From: Geodermatophilus normandii
GTDB lineage: Bacteria; Actinomycetota; Actinomycetes; Mycobacteriales; Geodermatophilaceae
Reading direction: 5' to 3'
DNA: 64,000 nucleotides
NCBI RefSeq assembly: GCF_003182485.1
Contig: NZ_QGTX01000001.1
Coordinates: 1,384,001 to 1,448,000 of the forward strand
Shown here: positions 8,108 to 16,510 of the stretch, piece after piece
How the letters are laid out: the number at the start of each line of letters is the position of its first letter
How positions within the stretch are numbered: the first letter of the stretch is position 1
Program-made: the position numbers and the translations under genes
The notes under the pieces: generated by a model
Seen by the model: the letters and a program-made list of their open reading frames with translations, nothing else
What the model was told of the DNA's origin: nothing
Databases searched by the model: none

Positions 8108-9889
8108 ATGTGCGGCCTCTCCGGCGAGATCAGGTTCGACGGCTCCCTGGCCGACACCACCGCGGTGGCGCGGATGGTGGAGGCGCTGGTCCCCCGCGGA
8201 CCGGACGGCCAGGGGCAGTGGAGCGCCGGCCGGGTGGCGTTCGGCCACCGCCGGCTGTCGGTCATCGACCTGTCGGCCAGCGGCTCCCAGCCGATGATCG
8301 ACAGCGAGCTGGGCCTCGAGGCGGTCTTCAACGGCTGCATCTACGACTACAAGGAGCTGCGGGCCGAGCTCGAGGGCCACGGCTACCGGTTCTTCTCCAC
8401 CAGCGACACCGAGGTCCTGCTCAAGGGCTACCACCACTGGGGCGTGGACTTCGTCGACCACCTGCACGGCATGTTCGTCGTCGTCATCCACGAGCGGGAC
8501 ACCGGCCGGGTGGTCATGGCCCGCGACCGGCTGGGCATCAAGCCGCTCTACCTGTCCGAGACGCCGGGGCGGCTGCGGTTCGCCTCGTCGCTGCCGGCCC
8601 TGCTGCGCGCCGGCGACGTCGACACCTCCATCGACCCGGTCGCGCTGCACCACTACCTGACCTGGCACGCCGTCGTCCCGGCCCCGCGCACGCTGCTCAA
8701 CGGCGTCCGCAAGCTGCCGCCGGCCACCGTGCGCGTCATCGAGGCCGACGGCACCAGCCGCGAGCACCGCTACTGGGAGCCCACCTACGAGCGGCGTCCC
8801 GAGCACGAGGGCTGGTCGGCGCGCGACTGGGAGGACGCGATCGAGGAGGCGCTGCGGGTCGCCGTCCGCCGTCGCCTGGTCTCCGACATCCCGGTCGGCG
8901 TCCTGCTCTCCGGCGGCCTGGACTCCAGCCTGATCGTCGGGCTGCTCGCCCAGGAGGGCCAGCGCGACCTCGCCACCTACTCGATCGGCTTCGAGACCGT
9001 CGGCGGGCACGCGGGCGACGAGTTCCGCTACTCCGACGTCATCGCCGAGCGCTTCGGTACGAACCACCACCGCATCCGCGTCTCCTCCGACGAGCTCGCC
9101 GCCGCCCTCGGCCACGCGATCGGCGCGATGGCCGAGCCGATGGTCAGCCACGACGTCGTCGCCTTCGACCTGCTGTCCGAGCGGGTCAGCCAGTCGATCC
9201 GGGTGGTGCAGTCCGGCCAGGGCGCCGACGAGGTCTTCGCCGGCTACCACTGGTACCCGCCGCTGGCCGACGTCGACCGCGAGGAGGCCGTCGAGCGCTA
9301 CGCGAGGGCGTTCTTCGACCGCGGGTCCGAGGACATGCGCGCGCTGGTCGGCGAGCGCTACGCCCTGGACGGCGACCCGAGCCTGGAGTTCGTCCGCGAC
9401 CACATGTCCCGGGCCGGCGCGCAGACCGCCGTCGACGCCGCCCTGCGCCTCGACAGCGAGGTCATGCTCGTCGACGACCCGGTCAAGCGGGTGGACAACA
9501 TGTCCATGGCCTGGGGCCTGGAGGCCCGGGTGCCCTTCCTCGACCACGACCTGGTGGAGCTCGCCGCGGCCTGCCCTCCGGAGCTCAAGCTGGCCGACGG
9601 CGGCAAGGGCGTGCTCAAGGCGATCGGCCGCCGGATCATCCCGCCGGAGGTCATCGACCGGCCCAAGGGCTACTTCCCGGTGCCGGCCATCACCCACCTG
9701 GAGGGCAAGGTGCTCGGGCTGGTGAAGGACGCGCTGTCCAGCGACGCCGCGCGCGACCGGGCGCTGTTCCGCCCCGAGTACGTCTCCCGGCTGCTCGAGG
9801 ACCCCAACAGCGAGCTGACGCCGCTGCGCGGCAACAAGCTCTGGCAGCTGGGACTGCTGGAGCTGTGGCTGCAGAACCACGGGGTCTGA
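8108..9889 (+). CDS. asnO: N-acetylglutaminylglutamine amidotransferase (asparagine synthetase B-like)
   Basis: A 593-residue class II glutamine amidotransferase/asparagine synthetase homologue. The start ATG is followed directly by Cys2 (MCGLSGEIRF), the N-terminal nucleophile of the glutaminase domain. The synthetase half carries the ATP pyrophosphatase loop LLSGGLDSS near residue 268. Length, the segment GPDGQGQW and immediate coupling to an acetyltransferase-ATP-grasp fusion match the enzyme that amidates N-acetylglutaminylglutamine to the osmoprotectant NAGGN, rather than a general asparagine synthetase. The next gene begins 10 bp after its stop. About 200 bp separates it from the divergent gene, room for its promoter, but I see no clear box. 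Confidence 0.88.
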   Translation: MCGLSGEIRFDGSLADTTAVARMVEALVPRGPDGQGQWSAGRVAFGHRRLSVIDLSASGSQPMIDSELGLEAVFNGCIYDYKELRAELEGHGYRFFSTSDTEVLLKGYHHWGVDFVDHLHGMFVVVIHERDTGRVVMARDRLGIKPLYLSETPGRLRFASSLPALLRAGDVDTSIDPVALHHYLTWHAVVPAPRTLLNGVRKLPPATVRVIEADGTSREHRYWEPTYERRPEHEGWSARDWEDAIEEALRVAVRRRLVSDIPVGVLLSGGLDSSLIVGLLAQEGQRDLATYSIGFETVGGHAGDEFRYSDVIAERFGTNHHRIRVSSDELAAALGHAIGAMAEPMVSHDVVAFDLLSERVSQSIRVVQSGQGADEVFAGYHWYPPLADVDREEAVERYARAFFDRGSEDMRALVGERYALDGDPSLEFVRDHMSRAGAQTAVDAALRLDSEVMLVDDPVKRVDNMSMAWGLEARVPFLDHDLVELAAACPPELKLADGGKGVLKAIGRRIIPPEVIDRPKGYFPVPAITHLEGKVLGLVKDALSSDAARDRALFRPEYVSRLLEDPNSELTPLRGNKLWQLGLLELWLQNHGV

Positions 9890-9899
9890 GGAGGGCACC

Positions 9900-11660
9900 G
9901 TGGCACCACCCCGGCTCGCCGGCCACCGCCGCCGCACGACCGTGGCGGGCACCCCCGACCTCACCGGCCGCAACTGGACCCGGCCGTCGGAGCACCAGCT
10001 GGAGGGGATGGACAGCGACGTCGTGCTGGACCTCGCCTGGGGCCGGCTGGTGTTCGGGCAGACGTTCGCCGAGATGCGCAACATCCTCGCCGCGCTGCGG
10101 GCCGAGGAGACCGGCCAGCGCGACATCTGCATCTACGCGCGCGACCCGCACGTCCTCGTGGGCCTGGCGCCCGACGAGCTGTTCATCGACCCCAGCTACA
10201 CCTACCGGCTCGACCTCTACCGCTACCGGACCCGCCCCGAGCTCATCCGCGGCGTCTTCGTCCGCACGGTGACCTCGCTGGAGGACATGCAGGCGATCAA
10301 CGAGATCTACGCCCGCAACCGCATGGTGTCCGGCGACCCGGAGACCATGTGGGCCAACCACCGCACCCGCTGCTTCACCTACCTCGTCGCCGAGGACCGG
10401 CGGACGCGGCGGATCGTCGGCACGGTGACCGGCGTCGACCACGTGCTGGCCTTCGGCGACCCGGAGGGCGGCACCAGCCTGTGGTGTCTCGCCGTCGACG
10501 CCCAGAGCGCACCGCCCGGCACCGGCGAGGCCCTGGTGCGGGTGCTGGCCGAGCGCTACGTCGGCCGCGGCCGCTCCTACGTCGACCTCTCGGTCATGCA
10601 CGACAACTCCGGGGCCATCGCGCTGTACCGCAAGCTCGGCTTCGTCCGGGCGCCGGCGGTGTGCGTCAAGCGCAAGAACCCGATCAACACGCCGCTGTTC
10701 GCGGCCCGCCCGCCCGGGGTGACCCAGCTCAACCCCTACGCCCGGATCATCGCCGACGAGGCGCTGCGCCGCGGCATCCGCGTCGAGGTCACCGACGCCG
10801 AGTTCGGCGAGATGCGGCTGTCCCTCGGCGGGCGCCGGGTGCTGACCCGCGAGTCGCTGTCGGAGTTCACCACCGCCGTCGCCATGAGCCGGTGCGACGA
10901 CAAGCGGGTCACCCGCCGGATCGTCGAGGCCGCCGGCGTGCGCGTGCCCCGCGGCGTGACCGTGCCCGAGGGCGATCCCGGCCCGGCGCTGGACCTGCTG
11001 GCCTCCTGCGGCGAGCTGGTGGTCAAGCCCGCCCGCGGCGAGCAGGGCAAGGGCATCACCGTGGGCGTGACGACCGCCGAGGAGCTCGACCGGGCCGTCG
11101 CCGCGGCGCGGCTGTTCTGCCCCGACGTGCTCGCCGAGGAACTGGTCCCCGGCGAGGACCTGCGCGTCGTCGTCATCGACCACGAGGTGGTCGCCGCGGC
11201 GGTGCGCAAGCCCGCGGAGGTCGTCGGCGACGGCCGCCGCACCGTCACCGACCTGGTGCGCGAGACCAGCCGGCGCCGGGAGCGGGCCACCGGCGGGGAG
11301 TCGCGGATCCCCCTCGACGACGTCACCGCCGGCGTCGTCCGCGCCGCCGGGTACGCCATGGACGACGTCCTCCCCCACGGTGAGCGGCTGCGCGTGCGGC
11401 GCACGGCGAACCTGCACACCGGCGGCACGATCGAGGACGTCACCGACCGCCTCGACCCGGCGATCGGGCAGGCGGCGGTGCGGGCCAGCCGGGCCATCGG
11501 CATCCCGGTGACCGGCATCGACTTCCTCGTGCCCGACGTCGAGGGCCCCGACGCGGTGTTCGTCGAGGCCAACGAGCGGCCCGGGCTGGCCAACCACGAG
11601 CCGCAGCCGACCGCCGCCCGCTTCGTCGACCTGCTCTTCCCCGAGACCCGCAAGCGCTGA
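9900..11660 (+). CDS. ngg: N-acetylglutaminylglutamine synthetase (GNAT plus ATP-grasp fusion)
   Basis: A 586-residue fusion that acetylates glutamine and ligates a second glutamine to make the NAGGN precursor. The N-terminal half (about residues 110-260) is a GNAT acyltransferase with SLWCLAVDAQSAPPGTGEALV and DNSGAIALYRKLGF. The C-terminal half (about 330-580) is an ATP-grasp ligase with LVVKPARGEQGKGITVGV and the metal-binding FVEANERPGL. Start GTG 9900 has AGGAGG overlapping the asnO stop region, so the two are co-translated. This pair defines the dipeptide osmoprotectant pathway described in Sinorhizobium and Pseudomonas. Confidence 0.9.
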   Translation: MAPPRLAGHRRRTTVAGTPDLTGRNWTRPSEHQLEGMDSDVVLDLAWGRLVFGQTFAEMRNILAALRAEETGQRDICIYARDPHVLVGLAPDELFIDPSYTYRLDLYRYRTRPELIRGVFVRTVTSLEDMQAINEIYARNRMVSGDPETMWANHRTRCFTYLVAEDRRTRRIVGTVTGVDHVLAFGDPEGGTSLWCLAVDAQSAPPGTGEALVRVLAERYVGRGRSYVDLSVMHDNSGAIALYRKLGFVRAPAVCVKRKNPINTPLFAARPPGVTQLNPYARIIADEALRRGIRVEVTDAEFGEMRLSLGGRRVLTRESLSEFTTAVAMSRCDDKRVTRRIVEAAGVRVPRGVTVPEGDPGPALDLLASCGELVVKPARGEQGKGITVGVTTAEELDRAVAAARLFCPDVLAEELVPGEDLRVVVIDHEVVAAAVRKPAEVVGDGRRTVTDLVRETSRRRERATGGESRIPLDDVTAGVVRAAGYAMDDVLPHGERLRVRRTANLHTGGTIEDVTDRLDPAIGQAAVRASRAIGIPVTGIDFLVPDVEGPDAVFVEANERPGLANHEPQPTAARFVDLLFPETRKR

Positions 11661-11683
11661 GGCCCGGGGCGGTCCGGGGCGGC

Positions 11684-11974
11684 TCAGCGCGGGGCGAAGA
11701 CGGCGAGCAGGTCGTCGACCTCCCGGTGCGCGGCGCTGGGGTGCCGGAAGGGCCGGTGTGGCACGACCTCGTAGTGGGTGCGGCGGCCCCGGCGGGTACG
11801 GGTCAGGTATCCCGCCTCCTCGAGGTCGCGCAGGATCGACAGCGCCGCCCGGGTGCTGATGCCCACCGACGCCGCGATGTCGGCGACCCGGACGTCGGGA
11901 TCGGCGGCGACGGCGAGCAGCACGTGGCCGTGGTTGGTCAGGAACGTCCAGGACGGACGCTGCTCGTCGGCCAC
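11684..11974 (-). CDS. Small winged-helix transcriptional regulator
   Basis: A 96-residue stand-alone winged-helix protein. The helix-turn-helix lies in VRVADIAASVGISTRAALSILRDLEEAGYLTRTRRGRRTHYEV (about residues 29-70), as in MarR/ArsR-type domains. It is convergent with ngg (23 bp between stops) and divergent from the terC transcript, so it could regulate terC or itself. No metal-binding Cys or His cluster typical of ArsR sensors is visible. The ligand is unknown. Confidence 0.8.
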   Translation of the reverse strand: MADEQRPSWTFLTNHGHVLLAVAADPDVRVADIAASVGISTRAALSILRDLEEAGYLTRTRRGRRTHYEVVPHRPFRHPSAAHREVDDLLAVFAPR

Positions 11975-12021
11975 GGCTCTCCTCGGCTGGCGCGTACAGG
12001 TGACGTCTGTTTCACTCGTCG

Positions 12022-12125
12022 TCGGGAGGGGAGTATCCCCAGCGTCCCCGTCGTCAGGACGGTCCGCCCCGGTGCGGACCCGGCGGGACGGGCGTCCGGT
12101 GCGACGCCGGGAGAGACCTCCGGTT
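12022..12125 (+). promoter_or_regulatory. yybP-ykoY manganese riboswitch
   Basis: Between the regulator and terC, the 5' segment GGGAGGGGAGTATCCCC and the 3' segment CGCCGGGAGAGACCTCCGG match the two conserved halves of the yybP-ykoY aptamer (GGGGAGUA and GGGAGACCU-type elements). A GC-rich variable helix (GGTCCGCCCCGGTGCGGACC) lies between them. The element ends about 26 nt before the terC GTG, so control of translation or of read-through is possible. These riboswitches sense Mn2+ and commonly precede TerC/Alx and MntP-like exporters, which fits the gene below. Boundaries are approximate. Confidence 0.8.
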
Positions 12126-12150
12126 GGTGCTCACCGACTGGAGGCTGTCC

Positions 12151-13188
12151 GTGGACGTCCCCTTCTGGCTCTGGCTCGCCGTGCTCGGCCTCATCGTCGG
12201 CATGCTCGCCGTCGACCTGCTCGCCCACCGCCGCGCGCACGTCATCGCCGTGCGCGAGGCAGCGCTGTGGTCGGCGGTCTGGATCGCGATCGGCGTCGGC
12301 TTCGGCGCCTGGGTGTGGTGGTCGCACGGGGCCGAGTTCGGCCAGCAGTACTACGCCGGGTACCTGATCGAGAAGTCGCTCGCCGTCGACAACGTCTTCG
12401 TCTGGGCGATCCTGTTCACCTTCTTCGCCGTGCCGCGGGAGTACCAGCACCGGGTGCTGTTCCTGGGCGTGCTCGGTGCGCTGGTGCTGCGTGGGGCGTT
12501 CATCGCCGGCGGTGCGGCGCTGATCGGGAGCTTCTCCTGGGTGCTGTACCTGTTCGCCGCGTTCCTGCTGGTCACCGGCTTCCGGATGCTGCGCCAGCGC
12601 GACGAGCACGTCGACCCCTCGCGGTCGCGGACGCTGCGGCTGTTCCGCCGGTTCGTCCCGATGACCGACGCCTACCACGGGCAGCGGTTCCTCGTCCGGC
12701 GCGGCGGCGTCCTGCTGGCCACTCCCCTGCTGGCCGTGCTGGTCCTGGTCGAGGCCAGCGACGTCGTCTTCGCCGTCGACTCGATCCCGGCGATCTTCGC
12801 CGTGACCGACGAACCGTTCCTCGTCTTCACCGCCAACGCCTTCGCCCTGCTGGGCCTGCGGGCCATGTACTTCCTGCTCGCCGACCTGGTGCACCGGTTC
12901 GTGTACCTGAAGGTGGGGCTGGCCCTGGTGCTGGTGTGGGTCGGCGTCAAGATGCTGCTGAAGGTCGACGTCCTCTACGTCCCCACGGCGCTCTCCCTGG
13001 CCGTCATCGTGACGATCCTCGGCGTCTCGATCGTCGCCAGCCTGCGGGCCACCCGCGGTCAGGGCCGCCGGGCGCTGGAGACCTCCGCCGCTCCCCCGTT
13101 CCGGATGGCCTCCGCGGAGGAGACGGCCTCGGTCGAGCCGCTGTGGCGCCGGCGCCGGGACCACGCCTCCCCGACCCGGACGCCGTGA
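12151..13188 (+). CDS. TerC/Alx family integral membrane protein, probable manganese exporter
   Basis: A 345-residue TerC-family membrane protein with about eight to nine helices. The two acidic intramembrane motifs are present: EKSLAVDNVFVWA (about residue 78) and LVEASDVVFAVDSIPAIFA (about 205). Such proteins export Mn2+ in bacteria studied. GTG 12151 is chosen because GGAGG lies 6 nt upstream; the open frame extends upstream only into the riboswitch. The charged C-terminal tail of about 50 residues is variable. The riboswitch upstream predicts induction by excess manganese. Confidence 0.9.
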   Translation: MDVPFWLWLAVLGLIVGMLAVDLLAHRRAHVIAVREAALWSAVWIAIGVGFGAWVWWSHGAEFGQQYYAGYLIEKSLAVDNVFVWAILFTFFAVPREYQHRVLFLGVLGALVLRGAFIAGGAALIGSFSWVLYLFAAFLLVTGFRMLRQRDEHVDPSRSRTLRLFRRFVPMTDAYHGQRFLVRRGGVLLATPLLAVLVLVEASDVVFAVDSIPAIFAVTDEPFLVFTANAFALLGLRAMYFLLADLVHRFVYLKVGLALVLVWVGVKMLLKVDVLYVPTALSLAVIVTILGVSIVASLRATRGQGRRALETSAAPPFRMASAEETASVEPLWRRRRDHASPTRTP

Positions 13189-13198
13189 CGCCGTGACG

Positions 13199-13256
13199 GG
13201 CAGAGGAAGCTCTCCTCACGTCTCGGTCCCCGGAACGCGGGGAGAGCTCCCTATGC
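13199..13256 (+). promoter_or_regulatory. Candidate fluoride (crcB-type) riboswitch
   Basis: A compact element directly upstream of crcB. Stem P1 is GAGG 13203-13206 with CCTC 13214-13217. Its loop contains AGCTCT (13208-13213), complementary to AGAGCT (13243-13248). A second hairpin, CCCC 13228-13231 with GGGG 13239-13242, lies between the two. A P1 loop pairing to the strand just after P2 is the pseudoknot layout of the fluoride aptamer, and CTCCCTAT resembles its conserved 3' CUCCUAC. Several conserved bases differ, so the call rests on architecture and position. Confidence 0.45.
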
Positions 13257-13269
13257 CTCGGAGGTGCGG

Positions 13270-13635
13270 GTGGCCTACCTGCTCGCGGCGCTCGGGGGCG
13301 CCCTGGGGGCGCTGGCCCGGTGGGGGGTCGCCGAGGCGCTCCCCCGTCCCGGCGGCGGCTGGCCGTGGGCGACGCTGCTGGTCAACCTCTCCGGCTGCCT
13401 GCTGATGGGCGTCCTCCTCGGCGTGCTCGCCGCCCGTGACCCCGAGCCGGCGTGGGCGCGGCCGTTCCTCGCCGTCGGCGTCCTCGGCGGCTACACGACG
13501 TACTCGGCGTTCGCCGTCGAGGTCGTCGACCTGACCGGCGCCGGGGCGGTCGCCGGGGCGCTCGGCTACGTGCTGGTCTCGGTGGCCGGCGGCGTGCTCG
13601 CCGTGGCGGCCGGGATCCGGGCGGTGCGCCGGTGA
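13270..13635 (+). CDS. crcB: Fluoride channel subunit CrcB/FluC
   Basis: A 121-residue four-helix membrane protein of the Fluc family, which exports toxic fluoride as dual-topology dimers. It shows GGALGALARWG (N-terminal Arg), LVNLSGCLLMG (the conserved Asn helix) and GVLGGYTTYSAFAVE (the GxxGGxTTFSTF pore motif). Start GTG 13270 has GGAGG five bases upstream; GTG 13264 overlaps that site and is less likely. The stop overlaps the start of a second crcB, so the two probably make a heterodimer, as reported for many paired Fluc genes. Confidence 0.93.
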   Translation: MAYLLAALGGALGALARWGVAEALPRPGGGWPWATLLVNLSGCLLMGVLLGVLAARDPEPAWARPFLAVGVLGGYTTYSAFAVEVVDLTGAGAVAGALGYVLVSVAGGVLAVAAGIRAVRR

Positions 13636-13994
13636 CCCCGCTGCTGGTGGCGGCCGGCGCGCTGGCCGGTGCCCCGCTGCGGCTGCTCGCCGTCCGGCTG
13701 GCGGGACGGTCCGGACGGGACCCGGCGGCGGCCACGCTGGGCGTCAACGTCGCCGGCGCGGCGGTCCTCGGGGTGCTGCTCGGCCTGCACGACGTGCCGG
13801 CCGGCGTCCTCGCGCTGGTCGGCACCGGTCTCTGCGGCACGCTCACCACGTTCTCCGGCTTCGGTGCCGACGTCGTCCGGCTGGTGGAGGAGCGCACCGT
13901 CGTCCGGGCGGTCGGCTACGTCGCGGCCACGCTGGTCGCCGGGCTGGCCGCCGCGGCCGCCGGGTACCTCCTGGCGCGCTGGGGAGCCCGCTGA
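13632..13994 (+). CDS. crcB: Fluoride channel subunit CrcB/FluC (second copy)
   Basis: A 120-residue Fluc protein, translationally coupled to the first by a GTGA overlap. It has the family motifs [28 protein letters not shown] and [17 protein letters not shown]. The two subunits differ clearly in sequence, consistent with a fixed-orientation heterodimeric channel rather than a recent duplication. It ends about 60 bp before otsA. Confidence 0.92.
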   Translation: MTPLLVAAGALAGAPLRLLAVRLAGRSGRDPAAATLGVNVAGAAVLGVLLGLHDVPAGVLALVGTGLCGTLTTFSGFGADVVRLVEERTVVRAVGYVAATLVAGLAAAAAGYLLARWGAR

Positions 13995-14039
13995 CCGGTA
14001 CACCGACCGCCCGAGGGTGCCTGACGGGCGCGGCCTGGA

Positions 14040-14045
14040 TAGGGT
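14040..14045 (+). promoter_or_regulatory. -10 box of otsA
   Basis: TAGGGT fits the actinobacterial TANNNT -10 hexamer and lies 10 nt before the otsA ATG. With a start site about seven bases downstream, the message would have almost no leader. No clear -35 is visible. Confidence 0.45.
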
Positions 14046-14055
14046 CGGGACCGCC

Positions 14056-15471
14056 ATGACCGGGTCAGACGCGGGAGACGTGCGGGCGGACAGCCCCGTC
14101 GTCGTCGTGGCCAACCGGCTGCCCGTGGACCAGGTGACCGATCCCGACGGGACGACGCGCTGGCAGCGCAGCCCCGGCGGCCTGGTCACCGCCCTCGAGC
14201 CCTTCGTCGCCGGCCGCGGCGGCGCGTGGGTGGGCTGGTCCGGCTCGGCCGGCGAGGCACCCGAGCCCTTCGAGTCCGGCGGGATGTCGCTGATCCCCGT
14301 CGAGCTCTCGGAGGAGGAGGTCGACCGCTACTACGAGGGCATGTCCAACGCCTCGCTGTGGCCGCTGTACCACGACGTGGTCGAGAAGCCGGAGTACCAC
14401 CGCACCTGGTGGGACACCTACGTGCAGGTCAACAAGCGCTTCGCCGACCGGGCGGCCGAGGTCGCCGCCGACGACGCGATCGTCTGGGTGCACGACTACC
14501 AGCTGCAGCTGGTGCCCGCGATGCTGCGCCAGCGCCGCCCCGACCTGACCATCGGCTTCTTCCTGCACATCCCGTTCCCGCCCTACGAGCTGTTCACCCA
14601 GCTGCCGTGGCGCTCGGCGATCGTGGAGGGGCTGCTCGGCGCGGACCTGGTGGGCTTCCAGCTGCCCAGCGCGGCGACCAACTTCGTGCAGCTGGCCCGG
14701 CGGCTGCACGAGCTGCCCACCCGGGGGCCGACGATCGAGTACGACGGCCGCACCGTGACCGCGCGCGCGTTCCCGATCTCCATCGACGTCGCCGCCTTCG
14801 ACGAGCTGGCCTCCTCGCCGGAGGTGCTCGCCCGCGCCAAGGAGATCCGCGCCGAGCTCGGCGACCCGGAGAAGGTGGTCCTGGGCGTCGACCGGCTCGA
14901 CTACACCAAGGGCATCAGCGTGCGGCTCAACGCCTTCCAGGAGCTGCTGGAGGACGGCGCCGTCGAGGCGCCCGGCACGGTCATGGTGCAGGTGGCCACG
15001 CCCAGCCGGGAGCGGGTCGAGCACTACGTGCACATGCGGGAGACGATCGAGCAGCAGGTCGGGCACATCAACGGGGTGTACGGCTCGATCGGCGCACCGG
15101 CGGTCCACTACTTCAACCAGTCGATGCCCCGCGAGGAGCTCGCCGCCCTGTACCGCGCCGCCGACGTCATGCTCGTGACGCCCTACCGCGACGGCATGAA
15201 CCTCGTGGCCAAGGAGTACGTCGCCGCGCGCGGTGACCACGGCGGCGCGCTGGTCCTCTCCGAGTTCGCCGGGGCCGCCGCCGAGTTGAAGCAGGCGTTC
15301 CTGGTCAACCCGCACGACATCGCCGGCGTCAAGAACCAGCTGCTGCGCGCGCTGCGCGTCGAGCCGGCCGAGGGCGCCCGCCGGATGCGCGCCATGCGCC
15401 GGTACCTGGTCAAGCACGACCTCGACCACTGGGCGTCGTCGTTCTTCGACGCGCTGCGCGCCCAGGCGTGA
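14056..15471 (+). CDS. otsA: Alpha,alpha-trehalose-phosphate synthase (UDP-forming)
   Basis: A 471-residue GT20 glycosyltransferase making trehalose-6-phosphate from UDP-glucose and glucose-6-phosphate. It has [11 protein letters not shown], the glucose-nucleotide loop [40 protein letters not shown] and the donor-binding [17 protein letters not shown]. Length is normal for actinobacterial OtsA. The stop overlaps the otsB start, so the two enzymes are co-translated. Together with the upstream NAGGN genes it makes this region rich in compatible-solute synthesis. Confidence 0.96.
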   Translation: MTGSDAGDVRADSPVVVVANRLPVDQVTDPDGTTRWQRSPGGLVTALEPFVAGRGGAWVGWSGSAGEAPEPFESGGMSLIPVELSEEEVDRYYEGMSNASLWPLYHDVVEKPEYHRTWWDTYVQVNKRFADRAAEVAADDAIVWVHDYQLQLVPAMLRQRRPDLTIGFFLHIPFPPYELFTQLPWRSAIVEGLLGADLVGFQLPSAATNFVQLARRLHELPTRGPTIEYDGRTVTARAFPISIDVAAFDELASSPEVLARAKEIRAELGDPEKVVLGVDRLDYTKGISVRLNAFQELLEDGAVEAPGTVMVQVATPSRERVEHYVHMRETIEQQVGHINGVYGSIGAPAVHYFNQSMPREELAALYRAADVMLVTPYRDGMNLVAKEYVAARGDHGGALVLSEFAGAAAELKQAFLVNPHDIAGVKNQLLRALRVEPAEGARRMRAMRRYLVKHDLDHWASSFFDALRAQA

Positions 15472-16208
15472 CCGTCCCCGCCGACCTGGCGACGACGCTG
15501 GCCGGCCTGGCCGCGCGCCGTCCACTGCTGGTCGCCACCGACTACGACGGCGTCCTCGCGCCGCTGGTCGACGACCCCGGTGCTGCGCTCCCCTCCCCCG
15601 GTGTCGCCGAGGCGCTCGCGCGGGTCGCGTCCGCCGACGGGGTGACCGTCGCGCTGGTCAGCGGCCGCGGCCTGGAGGACCTGCGGGCGGTCAGCGGCTT
15701 CTCCGGCCCCTACCGCTGGATCGGCAGCCACGGCGCCGAGTTCGGCGGCCCGCTCACCGGCCAGCTGGCCGGCCGCCGCGACGCGCTGGCCGGGATGCTC
15801 GCGCCGCTGGTGGCCGCCGTCCCGGGTGCACGGCTGGAGGTCAAGCCGGCCAGCGTCGCCGTCCACGTGCGGCAGGTCGCCGACCCCGCCGCGGCGGCCG
15901 CGCTGCTGGCGTCCGCCGACGCGGCGGCCGATCCGTCACTGACGAAGAAGCCCGGCAAGGCGGTCCTCGAGCTCGCGGTGACCGACGCCGACAAGGGCAG
16001 CGCCGTCACCCGGCTGCGCGGTGAGCTCGGGGCGGCCGCGGTCGTGTACCTCGGCGACGACCGCACCGACGAGGACGTCTTCGCCACCCTCGGGCCGGAC
16101 GACGCCGGCATCAAGGTCGGCGAGGGCGAGACCGCCGCGCGGTACCGCGTGGCCGATCCCACCGCCGTCGTCGCGGTGTTCCGGCTCCTGGGCGACCTGC
16201 TCGCCTGA
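15468..16208 (+). CDS. otsB: Trehalose-6-phosphate phosphatase
   Basis: A 246-residue HAD-superfamily phosphatase that converts trehalose-6-phosphate to trehalose. The nucleophile motif is DYDGVLAPL (about residues 25-33), followed by the Ser motif in VALVSGRG and the acidic metal motif [12 protein letters not shown]. Start GTG 15468 overlaps the otsA stop as GTGA. Length is typical of the single-domain enzyme. Confidence 0.95.
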   Translation: MTVPADLATTLAGLAARRPLLVATDYDGVLAPLVDDPGAALPSPGVAEALARVASADGVTVALVSGRGLEDLRAVSGFSGPYRWIGSHGAEFGGPLTGQLAGRRDALAGMLAPLVAAVPGARLEVKPASVAVHVRQVADPAAAAALLASADAAADPSLTKKPGKAVLELAVTDADKGSAVTRLRGELGAAAVVYLGDDRTDEDVFATLGPDDAGIKVGEGETAARYRVADPTAVVAVFRLLGDLLA

Positions 16209-16212
16209 CCCG

Positions 16213-16232
16213 CCCGGCGCGTCGTCGCCGGG
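16213..16232. terminator. Stem-loop after otsB
   Basis: CCCGGCG (16213-16219) pairs with CGCCGGG (16226-16232) around a 6-nt loop, five bases after the otsB stop. No T tract follows. Confidence 0.5.
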
Positions 16233-16510
16233 CCGGTGGTGACCGTCCGGGGCGCGGACGCCGGCCCGTCGCTGCGGGGTCGACACGTCGCCCCTCCCCT
16301 GCCCGCCGCCTGCGCGGACGCCGGGGACGGCCGCCGGTCAGCGCCGGGCGCCGTCGACTCGGCGACGGCGGAGCGCGCGGTCCCCACCCGGACCGCAACG
16401 ATCCGTCCGCGGCCGTTTCCCATGGCGGTGGGTGGGCAGCGCCGGCCCCCACCATTCCCCTGCACGCAACCTCATCCGTCGCAGCGTGCACAGGACGCCC
16501 AGGAGGCCCC
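16233..16510. other. Intergenic region upstream of the first chemoreceptor
   Basis: About 280 bp without a convincing gene. It should contain the promoter of the receptor gene; AGGAGG lies just before its GTG. I saw no clear -10/-35 pair. Confidence 0.4.

Noticed and set aside
7454..10132. Minus-strand frame covering asnO and the start of the Pth2-like gene as one protein
   Set aside because: Only its last part, from ATG 7903, is real; the rest is the antisense of asnO.
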